From Dehalococcoidia bacterium (lineage in GTDB: Bacteria; Chloroflexota; Dehalococcoidia; UBA2979): 53,167 bases of DNA. Below, one piece after another: positions 8,920 to 16,855 of the stretch; the stretch's first letter is position 1; every line of letters starts with the position of its first letter. Both the position numbers and the translations under genes were made by a program. Where the stretch lies: assembly GCA_029941115.1 (NCBI GenBank), contig JAPYRK010000012.1:1-53167 (forward strand), given 5' to 3'. The notes below the pieces were generated by a model. It saw only the letters and a list, made by a program, of their open reading frames with translations. It had not been told where the DNA came from and made no database searches.

Positions 8920-9981
8920 TTACAACCTGTCACTATATATTGTCTTTAAGCCATCTATCGTGTCACTGATCGTTGTAAATGCGGCTTGATGAAACATGCC
9001 AAGAAATGGCGACACTTTACCAGGAAATTCGCAAAGATACACGGGCCTGCGGACGTCGCGCGCGTGGGACATTTCTGCGAATACACCTGGTGATACAAGC
9101 TCTGTGGGATAGTAAACTACAACCATATCTGCCTGATCAACCCACTGTAAATCTCTTGAAAGTATTTGACTCTCGATATATCGATTAGCCTCTTTTGCTT
9201 GGTCAAGAGGTGGGTCGTTTTCCAAAAGTATAAATTCGCCTGTCTGGGGTGAATTGAGATCTTGGATGCTCAAAGGATCAAATACAATAAATCCGGTATC
9301 GGTTAATTTTTTTGCGAATTCGGCTGCTCGGTCGAGTAATGCTGGGTCCTCTTCTAATATCGACGTGATTGGATATGACAGATACAGACTTGGAGCAGTA
9401 GGAGATTTTGTAAGTCCTTGAATCGCTCTCGAGTCCGCGCGACGTGCGAGCTCGACAAATTTTACGTCCAAATATTCCGCCAACATTCGGGTAGTCGCAC
9501 TTTCAAATGTTCGCCAGACGACCACGTCTGCTAGGCGTAGTTGGCCTTGCCACTCTTTTCGACTCTCAAGATTGGACCAGATGATATTTGCATCGTGAGA
9601 GATGGTGAGAAATAAATCTATCTTGTCAGCAAAAAATTGCCTTAAAAGATTCATATCCATTCCTGAGACGAGACGGCTACCTCTCAGGAATGCGGCGTGC
9701 GTGGAAATAATTTTAATATCGGCGGTTGAGGTATGGATTTGAGCCTCTAGTTCCTTAAGAGCTGATAGTCGATGCAGCCGAAGCAAGTCTTCGTTCCCAT
9801 CAAGCAAATCAGTATGATTGTCAGAGTGTCGGAGGTGCTCCGGAACTGCATTTAGCATTTGCCCTACGTCGAATACTTCCGCTGTTCTAGGATCAAGGAG
9901 ATCGTCGTTAATAGCTTTTGCTGCTGACTCCAAATATTCGGTTCGTTCAGACCCACTTATACCAGTGCACCAGATAAGCAT
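8920..9981 (-). CDS. Two-domain protein: P-loop-like N-terminus and nucleoside deoxyribosyltransferase-like C-terminus
   Basis: 353 residues. The N-terminus CTGISGSERTEYL resembles an adenylate-kinase-like Walker A but lacks the GK[ST] triad (GSERT), so ATP binding is doubtful. The segment up to about residue 185 keeps a kinase-like pattern (IISTHAAFLRG, DANIIWSNLESRKEWQ). From about residue 200 a different fold begins with LYLSYPIT, then DQADMVVVYYP and GVFAEMSHARDVRRPVYLC. This matches the nucleoside 2-deoxyribosyltransferase / nucleotide N-glycosidase family, where the Glu of the xAEM-like segment is the nucleophile. It starts 2 bases after the cinA stop, so it is translationally linked to cinA. 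A role in nucleotide salvage or clean-up is plausible but unproven. Confidence 0.6.
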   Translation of the reverse strand: MLIWCTGISGSERTEYLESAAKAINDDLLDPRTAEVFDVGQMLNAVPEHLRHSDNHTDLLDGNEDLLRLHRLSALKELEAQIHTSTADIKIISTHAAFLRGSRLVSGMDMNLLRQFFADKIDLFLTISHDANIIWSNLESRKEWQGQLRLADVVVWRTFESATTRMLAEYLDVKFVELARRADSRAIQGLTKSPTAPSLYLSYPITSILEEDPALLDRAAEFAKKLTDTGFIVFDPLSIQDLNSPQTGEFILLENDPPLDQAKEANRYIESQILSRDLQWVDQADMVVVYYPTELVSPGVFAEMSHARDVRRPVYLCEFPGKVSPFLGMFHQAAFTTISDTIDGLKTIYSDRL

Positions 9982-9983
9982 TG

Positions 9984-11216
9984 CTAGTTCCGTTTTATTA
10001 GATGTTGTCTGAGCATTGTTAACGCCGTGAGCACTGCGCGACGTTTTGCTGCATCACGGCCTTGGTAGTAACGTGAATGTGAATACGTAACATTATTTTT
10101 TTCGTCCGCTAGGGCAATATGCATGGTTCCGGGCGGCTGACCTTCCACTTCTTCACCGCCAGCGATACCTGTAATCCCAATTCCAATGTCAGACTGTAGC
10201 TTAGTGCGTGCCGCGATGGCCATTGCTGTAGCTGTTTCTTCAGAAATAACCCCCGATGCTTCGATCGTTTCAGAAGGTACACCCGCCATAATTTTTGCTT
10301 CAGTCGCATATGTCACGATTGACCCCTTGAAATAACTTGATGAGCCATCAATATCAGTTAGTGACGAAGCCAATGCTCCTCCAGTAGCTGATTCCATTAA
10401 GCCCAGAGTGAGATTATTGTTTTTCAGCAGTCTTCCGATAGATCCGCTTAGAGATTCGTCATCACTACCCCATATTGAATCGCCAAGTATTTCGCGCGCT
10501 TTCTTTTCAACCGGTTCAATTAGCTCTAAAGCTTTCTGTCGATTTTCTCCTTTTGCGCTGATTCGAACGTGTACACCATCAACCCTCGCATAAACACCGA
10601 TTGAAGGATTAGTAGAATGGAGCAAAGGACCAATCATTTCATCAAGTGTTCCTTCGCCGACGCCCGATGTTTTGAGTGTTCGCGATACCAGAATTGAGTT
10701 CGCCTTTTCTTCCAAGTGAGGAGCGACCTCGTGTTCCCACATTCGAGTCATCTCGGAGGGAGGGCCGGGCATCACAACGATTATTTTATTTTCTCGTTCA
10801 ACCCACCAGCCCGGAGCTGTGCCTCTTGGGTTAGCGTTCGCTGGGGCAGACTTGATGAGTTGTGCCTGTTTAAGATTGCGCTCAGGCATGTCGCCACCTC
10901 TGCCCTGAAAAAAATTTCGGAGAATCTCTGCTTGTGTCTCATCTTGATATAACGTTTCGTTGAGAGCTTTCGCAATTGTTTCTCTTGTCAGGTCGTCTTC
11001 GGTTGGGCCTAAGCCACCTGTACAGAAAATGATATCGGACCGTTTCCATGCTCGATCGATTATCTCGCTGAGACGATCAGGATTATCACCGACCTGACTG
11101 GTGTAAAGCATATCGATTCCAAATTGCGGCAAACGAGAGGCTATGAATGCAGCATTTGTGTCAACTATTTCACCCAGTAGAATCTCGGTTCCAATTGATA
11201 TAACTTCCGCTTTCAT
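9984..11216 (-). CDS. cinA: CinA: damage-inducible protein with nicotinamide-nucleotide amidase domain
   Basis: 410 residues from the ATG at 11216; GGAG stands 5 bases upstream, better than the ATG at 11234. The N-terminal MoCF-like domain begins EVISIGTEILLGEIVDTN and contains CTGGLGPTEDDLTRE; this half is usually an ADP-ribose/NADH pyrophosphatase. The C-terminal PncC domain (about 250-405) has MESATGGALASSLTD with the catalytic-type Ser, GVISEETA and GITGIAGGEEVEGQPPGT. PncC deamidates nicotinamide mononucleotide in pyridine-nucleotide recycling. Neighbours are comB (32-base gap) and the deoxyribosyltransferase-like gene (2-base gap). Confidence 0.92.
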   Translation of the reverse strand: MKAEVISIGTEILLGEIVDTNAAFIASRLPQFGIDMLYTSQVGDNPDRLSEIIDRAWKRSDIIFCTGGLGPTEDDLTRETIAKALNETLYQDETQAEILRNFFQGRGGDMPERNLKQAQLIKSAPANANPRGTAPGWWVERENKIIVVMPGPPSEMTRMWEHEVAPHLEEKANSILVSRTLKTSGVGEGTLDEMIGPLLHSTNPSIGVYARVDGVHVRISAKGENRQKALELIEPVEKKAREILGDSIWGSDDESLSGSIGRLLKNNNLTLGLMESATGGALASSLTDIDGSSSYFKGSIVTYATEAKIMAGVPSETIEASGVISEETATAMAIAARTKLQSDIGIGITGIAGGEEVEGQPPGTMHIALADEKNNVTYSHSRYYQGRDAAKRRAVLTALTMLRQHLIKRN

Positions 11217-11248
11217 ATGAACTCCATCTTCCAAAATATTTTCTATAT

Positions 11249-11995
11249 CTATTTCTCACTACGTTTGATCAAGGGATTGTTGCTGTTGTCCCATACGAGA
11301 GTACCGGTTTCGTTAAAAATATTTTCGTTAGAGCAGTAGTCTATGTCATCATCGAACTTAGCTACGACCAATCGTTGACCGTGTTTTGTGTTTCTAAGCG
11401 CAGTACTTAAGGATCCAGGGTTGTTGTAATATGCCTGGTACTTTTGTCGAATTTCATTCAGTTCGTTTGAAAGAGTAACGCCAAGTGCGAGCAAGCGATC
11501 CGCTGCTAAGCCGGCTGCGATTAGGTCGTCTTCCGCAGATTCTCCCTCAAATCCGGAGCAGACTATTAGAATATCCTGTTTTGCGGCAGTCGCTTTTTTT
11601 AAGGAGGCTTCCAAGTTTAGAGGGGCAATCGGCATAGTCATTGGGGCATTTTTACACGCTAGCAACGTGGCAGTTCCATTCGTAGTCACCATTATTACAG
11701 TAGAGGGTAATTGGGATTTGCGACCACGCTTCAAAAAATCAAGCGGTGAATTGCCCCCGTCAAAATCATCTGGGGGAACAGCATCTTTTTCTCCGATTAG
11801 TAAGAGGTCTATGTCGGGCCCTAATTCTTTTTTAAGCGCACGAGCTGCCTCAAAGGATTCGGATAGATATATTTTGGTGACCCCTAACGATAACAAAACA
11901 GCCATTACAGATGTTGCTCGTAGTACGTCAATTACAAGACAGATTCGATTAGTATCTCCGATTTCGTTTCGAGTTTCTGCAAGAGCAGCTCTCAT
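11249..11995 (-). CDS. comB: ComB-family 2-phosphosulfolactate phosphatase
   Basis: 248 residues. Family signatures are CLVIDVLRATSVM, GEKDAVPPDDFDGGNSP, MVTTNGTATL and VCSGFEGESAEDDLIAAG. ComB hydrolyses 2-phosphosulfolactate to sulfolactate using Mg2+, a step of coenzyme M synthesis in archaea; in bacteria the homologue may serve sulfolactate metabolism or another phosphate ester. No comA or other sulfonate gene is nearby, so the substrate is open. AGGAG lies about 10 bases before the ATG and overlaps the stop region of the upstream gene, indicating operon coupling. Confidence 0.82.
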   Translation of the reverse strand: MRAALAETRNEIGDTNRICLVIDVLRATSVMAVLLSLGVTKIYLSESFEAARALKKELGPDIDLLLIGEKDAVPPDDFDGGNSPLDFLKRGRKSQLPSTVIMVTTNGTATLLACKNAPMTMPIAPLNLEASLKKATAAKQDILIVCSGFEGESAEDDLIAAGLAADRLLALGVTLSNELNEIRQKYQAYYNNPGSLSTALRNTKHGQRLVVAKFDDDIDYCSNENIFNETGTLVWDNSNNPLIKRSEK

Positions 11996-12012
11996 TTTGT
12001 TATTTCTCCTTA

Positions 12013-13773
12013 TCAGTACGGAAGGGCGTCTGGATCATCTGATATTACGCGTTGATCCCGTTCCTGTTCCTGCTGCTGTGTCAGTTCATTTGCTAGGGTT
12101 TCCAACCAACGATCTTTTTCTATGTCTTCTGGCTGTCTTGCAGCGTGAACGAATTCTCGCAATGCGTCAGTAGCCGGCATTTGATCTTCCCAAAGTTCAA
12201 GTTTCACCTGAGCGCTCATCACTTCGTCAGAGTCGGGGTATTCACGACCATATCTTGCCTTGTCAAACATAAGTGCGATGGTTAGCGCAGGTGTTTCAAG
12301 TCTTTTCTCATGCTCGGCCGCGTATTCAAAGGCAGTCTGATTTACGAAGCGCGGCATTCCTCGCGACGTACCACTTTGCTCAAGGCGATCCCAGAGTTGA
12401 TATATTTTATGCTTGTCGATCCAGTCTCTTGATTTCCTTTCTCGACCAGGAAGTAGTGCGTTTAGCAGATCACTGAGTGTGCTTCCTTCACTACTTGACG
12501 TAAATCGTTCGGCATCATCGTCTTCATCGTTTGTACTGGTTCTTCTGAGACCGACTATGAAAAGAGTTAGTCGGTATAATAAATAACCTCCGACGAATAA
12601 TCCGAAGGCTTTGACGGATGTGCCTACCCAAGCTGGAAGATCTGACGTTTCAGCTCCCCCTTCAGTAAGTGGCGCTGGGGCGAGACAGGTCTGATATTCA
12701 GTATTGAGTTGGTAGGCAAGTACAGTATCACCACGTCTTGTAGCTTCATTTGCAGCTTTCAACAGCTCAGTGCATTGGTCTTGAGATATGTATTGGGAAT
12801 CAGCGGGACCGATTAGATCTAAAAGCATCTGAAAAATCCAAAATAGTGGGGTGAAAATCCATATGAGTATTTGACTAATTATTGGGCCAACTATGCTAGA
12901 TATGGTCTGAATAATTGGCGAAATATTTAGCACTGTGGCTAGCGAAAATATCGCTCCGATCAGGCACAGGATCAATATGGTTCCAGCAAGCGAATATGCC
13001 CATGGTGTGATTTTACTGACAGTATTTCGATCAGGTCTAACCCCAGTTTGATAGGCAAGGGAAAGAGTTAACGCACCCAAAATAAACTGTAATGCTACGT
13101 AGAAAACCGTGGAAATACCTGAGATTCCGCTAATAAAAAGGAATAGAGCGCTTGCAATGAAACCGAAGCCCCACGATCGTGAAACTTTCCCAGTAGTAAT
13201 ATTTCCAGATCCGGCGAACAAAAAACGAATCCAGACTAAAGAGAATCCCATTAACACCGAGGTTAATTCCTGCTGAGCTAGATATTTTGAGAGATTAAGG
13301 GGTTGGGTGGTTTGGCGTATTACATTTTCTGTGCTGAGGCTTGTTTGTCCGAATTGCAAACCATCTACTACTGGGGATACGTCCCATATGTTCCAACTTG
13401 CTAGGTGGATATGCAACGCAAAATTTATCATTAGAAGTGTTGCCATCAGCACAAGAATCGCGGAAAATGGTCCTTCAATTTGCAAGTAGTTCAATAATCT
13501 TTTGAAGAGAAAAGCGGTCGCGGCTAGACCAACAACGAGAAATAAGCTTGGTCCTACAATAATTGTGCTGAGCTCGTTTGTGAAAAGTTCGACCGTAGAG
13601 CGACGAAGGTCATCACTAACTAATTCCTTTGATAATGAGCTTATCTCTATTGTTAAATTTGACAGATGCGCTCGGGCAAAAAAGGTAGTTAGGAGTCTCA
13701 TTGCCATGAACCACACTAGGGATTCAGTGACGATGTAACATCCATCAATGAGATACTTGGGTTTGAACAGCAC
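12013..13773 (-). CDS. Multi-pass membrane protein with C-terminal DUF4129
   Basis: 586 residues, starting with GTG 2 bases after the DUF58 stop. About eight hydrophobic membrane segments fill the first 420 residues (for example SLFLVVGLAATAFLF, AILVLMATLLMINFAL, FGLFVGGYLLYRLTLFIVGL). The C-terminal cytoplasmic part (about 470-560) contains YQLWDRLEQSGTSRGMPR and FDKARYGREYPDSDEV, the DUF4129 pattern seen beside transglutaminase-like and DUF58 genes. Together with MoxR and DUF58 it forms the common MoxR-DUF58-DUF4129 module, thought to act in envelope maturation or stress. No transglutaminase domain is found. Confidence 0.75.
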   Translation of the reverse strand: MLFKPKYLIDGCYIVTESLVWFMAMRLLTTFFARAHLSNLTIEISSLSKELVSDDLRRSTVELFTNELSTIIVGPSLFLVVGLAATAFLFKRLLNYLQIEGPFSAILVLMATLLMINFALHIHLASWNIWDVSPVVDGLQFGQTSLSTENVIRQTTQPLNLSKYLAQQELTSVLMGFSLVWIRFLFAGSGNITTGKVSRSWGFGFIASALFLFISGISGISTVFYVALQFILGALTLSLAYQTGVRPDRNTVSKITPWAYSLAGTILILCLIGAIFSLATVLNISPIIQTISSIVGPIISQILIWIFTPLFWIFQMLLDLIGPADSQYISQDQCTELLKAANEATRRGDTVLAYQLNTEYQTCLAPAPLTEGGAETSDLPAWVGTSVKAFGLFVGGYLLYRLTLFIVGLRRTSTNDEDDDAERFTSSSEGSTLSDLLNALLPGRERKSRDWIDKHKIYQLWDRLEQSGTSRGMPRFVNQTAFEYAAEHEKRLETPALTIALMFDKARYGREYPDSDEVMSAQVKLELWEDQMPATDALREFVHAARQPEDIEKDRWLETLANELTQQQEQERDQRVISDDPDALPY

Positions 13774-13775
13774 GC

Positions 13776-15101
13776 TCAGCTACTTTTTTTTTCGTATGAT
13801 TCAGTAGGTTTATTTTTTTCTGAAGCCTCTACCGTGTAGTCGTTTGAAATTTCTTGGTCAATGAAGTTGAGTTCGTCCATTTGCCCTGCCATTTCATGAA
13901 TTCGTATTCTTTCGAGGGCCTTAAATCCCAACGGATCCCAGTCTTCGTCAGACGTGCGAAGAACATTTACTGGATGCCCACTATTACGAAGTTTATTGAG
14001 TGTGTAGGAGAGTTCTGGAGGCATTTGTGCCGCTATAGTCACGATCGTGCTGCCGATTGGTAAGGGATGTTTTAATTGATCTAATTCCTCAGAGAGTGGT
14101 CCTGTTGTGAAGATTGTCACTGCGGCTAATGCTTCTAAAATTTGGGTTAGTTGTTCGGGCTTATTGCCTGCTCCGATGCGGATGGTTTGATCCGCGTTTG
14201 GAAGAGCACCGTTAGCCACTAAGCCGACAGCAAGCTTGTTTTTAGAGGCCCAGTAAGCGATCGACGCAGCAAGAGAGATTGCACGCTCTAATAGAACAGG
14301 ATCAGACCCCTCCCAAGATTTTCTGAATGAGGGGACATTGTGTCTAAAGGTAGGAATGTTGAGGGCAATTATCAACGCATGAGACCTGCTGGGCTCGTAG
14401 ATTCGACTCTGGAGTTTATTTGTGCGAGCAGTCGCTGCCCAGTCGATACGGCGAAGATTGTCAGTAGGTAAATAATCTCTAATTCCAGAGATAAGCACTG
14501 GGTCTTCAAATATTCTCATACCGCCTCGAAGATCTCCGAACGGTCGGCTTGAATCCAATCCAAATTCTTCTAATTCAAATACTCTGGGGTAGACGACAAT
14601 TTGTGACGTGGGGTGGTCTAAGATTTCCTCTCTCTGGAAAAAGCCGAAAAGATCACCGGTTCGAGCCACAGTAGGTCCTATTTTATAGAAACCGCGATTA
14701 GTCCCCAACAGAGAGATACCCCAGCGAATATTTTCGTTTGGATTCAAGCTGGTTACGCGTTTGAAGATTTTTGACCCAGTAGGTCCCGGGAGAGTTCGAA
14801 GATCGGTACTCATTCCAGCCGGTAAACTTTCTCGAATATCGATCCATGGGGAAGGTAGAACCTTGTTATTACTTATTGTCAGTTCGACTCTGACTGATTC
14901 GCCGGTGAATATTTTCCGGGACGAAAGATGCCGATTTGCTGAAACATCCATCAAACTGACTCGCGTCCAAATTCGAGCTGCTAATGACAAGCCAAAAATA
15001 AGACTAGCCAATATTACCAGCGGCATAAATCCTGAGGCAAGACCTATCGTAATTAGCGCGAGTGGTGCAACTATCCACGATTCAGTCATTAGGACTTTCA
15101 T
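13776..15101 (-). CDS. DUF58 (VWA-like) membrane-associated protein
   Basis: 441 residues. Two hydrophobic segments lie in the first 45 residues (PLALITIGLASGFMPLVILA). The DUF58 core is recognised by GIRDYLPTDNLRRIDWAATA near residue 215, which corresponds to the family pattern RxYxxGDxxRxIdW. The C-terminal third is a VWA-like fold. DUF58 proteins are partners of MoxR ATPases. It lies 36 bases after moxR and is nearly fused to the DUF4129 gene (2-base gap), so the three are almost certainly co-expressed. Confidence 0.85.
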   Translation of the reverse strand: MKVLMTESWIVAPLALITIGLASGFMPLVILASLIFGLSLAARIWTRVSLMDVSANRHLSSRKIFTGESVRVELTISNNKVLPSPWIDIRESLPAGMSTDLRTLPGPTGSKIFKRVTSLNPNENIRWGISLLGTNRGFYKIGPTVARTGDLFGFFQREEILDHPTSQIVVYPRVFELEEFGLDSSRPFGDLRGGMRIFEDPVLISGIRDYLPTDNLRRIDWAATARTNKLQSRIYEPSRSHALIIALNIPTFRHNVPSFRKSWEGSDPVLLERAISLAASIAYWASKNKLAVGLVANGALPNADQTIRIGAGNKPEQLTQILEALAAVTIFTTGPLSEELDQLKHPLPIGSTIVTIAAQMPPELSYTLNKLRNSGHPVNVLRTSDEDWDPLGFKALERIRIHEMAGQMDELNFIDQEISNDYTVEASEKNKPTESYEKKSS

Positions 15102-15137
15102 CGAATATTTTCCTAAACTCTCCAGCTAAATGACTTC

Positions 15138-16106
15138 TTACTCGTCGGCAACTGGGACAGGTATTGTTTGCAAAACTTCATCGATTACTTCTTCCGGTCC
15201 ACGACCCCGTAATCTTGAATTCGTAGACAATAACAGGCGATGCGCAAGCACAGGCTTTACTAATTTTTTTACATCTTCAGGGTTCACATAATTTCGTCCA
15301 TTAATTCCAGCGGATGCTCGCGTCGCTTGGAACAGAGCTAGCGTCGCTCTAGGACTGGCTCCAAGCTCAAAAGCAGAGTGTTCTCTAGTAGCTCGAGTGA
15401 TGTCAGCGATGTAGGAACGAATAGACTCGTTCACATAAACACCAGAGAGATTTTTTTGCAGACTCACTATTTCTTCAGGTGCAGACACAGCGCTAATTGT
15501 GTCTAGTGGGGATTTGTCCTCAAATCGCCTAAGAATTTCGATTTCGCCAGCTTGATCGGGGTAACCAACTTTCAGTCGTATCAAGAATCGGTCGAGTTGA
15601 GCTTCAGGTAGTGGAAAGGTGCCCTCTTGCTCAACTGGATTTTGAGTTGCCAAAACAACAAATGGGATAGGCAAATTAATTGTGTCCCCGTCTACAGTGA
15701 TAGTTCCCTCAGCCATCGCCTCGAGGAGCGCGCTCTGGGTGCGGGGCGTCGCTCGATTGATTTCGTCGGCAAGGATTATGTTGCCGAGTATAGGCCCGGG
15801 TCTAAATTCAAAAGATTCATGTGTTTGGGAAAAAAAGTTAATACCGATTACATCTGAAGGCATTAGGTCAGGTGTAAATTGGATTCTTTTGAAGTCACCG
15901 CCGATTGCTTTGGCGAAGGCTCGGGCCATGAGTGTCTTACCGGTACCAGGGACATCTTCAAGAAGGACATGCCCGCCAGTGAGAAGCGCAATCAATACTA
16001 AATTAATACTGTCGTCAGCACCTACAATTACCTTTGATACTTCAGCCCTAATTCGCTCTCCTACCAATGACACTTCGTTTTCTGCTTTATTGAGTGGTTC
16101 GGACAT
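15138..16106 (-). CDS. MoxR-family AAA+ ATPase
   Basis: 322 residues. Walker A is DVPGTGKTLMARAFAKA, Walker B is IILADEINRATPRTQSALLE, and sensor 1 lies in FVVLATQNPVEQEGTFPLPE. The RFLIRL arginine-finger region and GASPRATLALFQATRA (sensor 2, lid) follow. GGAG stands 6 bases before the ATG. It heads the leftward operon and probably works on, or with, the DUF58 and DUF4129 products. It belongs to a different MoxR subfamily from the NorQ-like protein at 3716-4579. Confidence 0.92.
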   Translation of the reverse strand: MSEPLNKAENEVSLVGERIRAEVSKVIVGADDSINLVLIALLTGGHVLLEDVPGTGKTLMARAFAKAIGGDFKRIQFTPDLMPSDVIGINFFSQTHESFEFRPGPILGNIILADEINRATPRTQSALLEAMAEGTITVDGDTINLPIPFVVLATQNPVEQEGTFPLPEAQLDRFLIRLKVGYPDQAGEIEILRRFEDKSPLDTISAVSAPEEIVSLQKNLSGVYVNESIRSYIADITRATREHSAFELGASPRATLALFQATRASAGINGRNYVNPEDVKKLVKPVLAHRLLLSTNSRLRGRGPEEVIDEVLQTIPVPVADE

Positions 16107-16374
16107 TTCAACTCCAGAGTGCTAGACAGGTGTAATTAATTTGACAGTGACTCATAGGATAGTCCACTAGTATTCTTGAGGGGATTGGCAGAGGAATAGC
16201 ATTGGGCTAACCGTTCATTAGAACTATCTTGCGATATGTTAGCTCAGTTCTGATCGGCCAGATATCTCGCGATGAAATTGAAAGTTTAGCAAGATTATCG
16301 AGTAACGAGTTCTTACTTTTGGGGATTTGACCACGTTAGCACTGTTGCATTTATCCTTTTTTGGGAGGCTCTAC

Positions 16375-16791
16375 TTGTCTGAATGGATTGATCTATCTAA
16401 CGCATGGCTCAGCACAAGGCGTGAAACGCTAGTTGCACTCGAAGGAATTGCAGAAACAAAACTTTCACGGGCTGCCACTGAGAGACCTGGTTGGACATTA
16501 AGGCACTCAGTTACGTTTTTAGCGGCATTGGACGCAGAAGTTTTGCAGTTGGCCACAGGTGAAGGAGTAACGCCATGGGACTTGCGCCGCCTACGCGGCG
16601 AGGCGATGTTTGCGGCTCAATATCTGAGAATGCGTGATTTGCTTCCACACCTGACTGAGACCGCTCAGCGAGTTGAAGATTACATGTCCGCCAGCGAACC
16701 TAACGATATTAGTTCAATTATTGTGTCGATTAGAGGTAAATTAGCGGAAGCTCAAAGTATTTTGGGGATAATAAAAGAAGCAAATCAATAG
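16375..16791 (+). CDS. DinB-like / maleylpyruvate-isomerase-like four-helix protein
   Basis: 138 residues if started at the TTG at 16375, which has a strong GGGAGG 6 bases upstream; an in-frame TTG at 16327 has a poorly spaced site. The pattern W.S.R...L.AL.GI......RPGWTLRHSVTFLAALDAEV resembles the DinB / mycothiol-dependent maleylpyruvate isomerase N-terminal fold, where the His after the tryptophan motif would bind metal. Other metal-binding histidines are not obvious (one more at LLPHLTE). Function unknown. It is divergent from the MoxR operon and precedes the GltD-like gene by 64 bases. Confidence 0.55.
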   Translation: MSEWIDLSNAWLSTRRETLVALEGIAETKLSRAATERPGWTLRHSVTFLAALDAEVLQLATGEGVTPWDLRRLRGEAMFAAQYLRMRDLLPHLTETAQRVEDYMSASEPNDISSIIVSIRGKLAEAQSILGIIKEANQ

Positions 16792-16855
16792 CGATCAAGA
16801 GTGTCCACTTGATTGGCCTAAGATTGATATACTTCACCTACACGAGGCTCAATTA

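Noticed and set aside
11667-12173. 168-codon open frame on the plus strand
   Set aside because: It runs antisense across comB and the DUF4129 gene, both with clear family motifs, and has no recognisable domain.
16141-16146. Consensus TTGACA box between the MoxR operon and the DinB-like gene
   Set aside because: No -10-like hexamer lies 15-19 bases downstream, so it is not called a promoter.
16231-16270. tRNA-like D-arm string (GTTAGCTCAGTT) in the gap before the DinB-like gene
   Set aside because: No matching acceptor stem, anticodon arm or T-arm (GGTTCRA) could be found around it.
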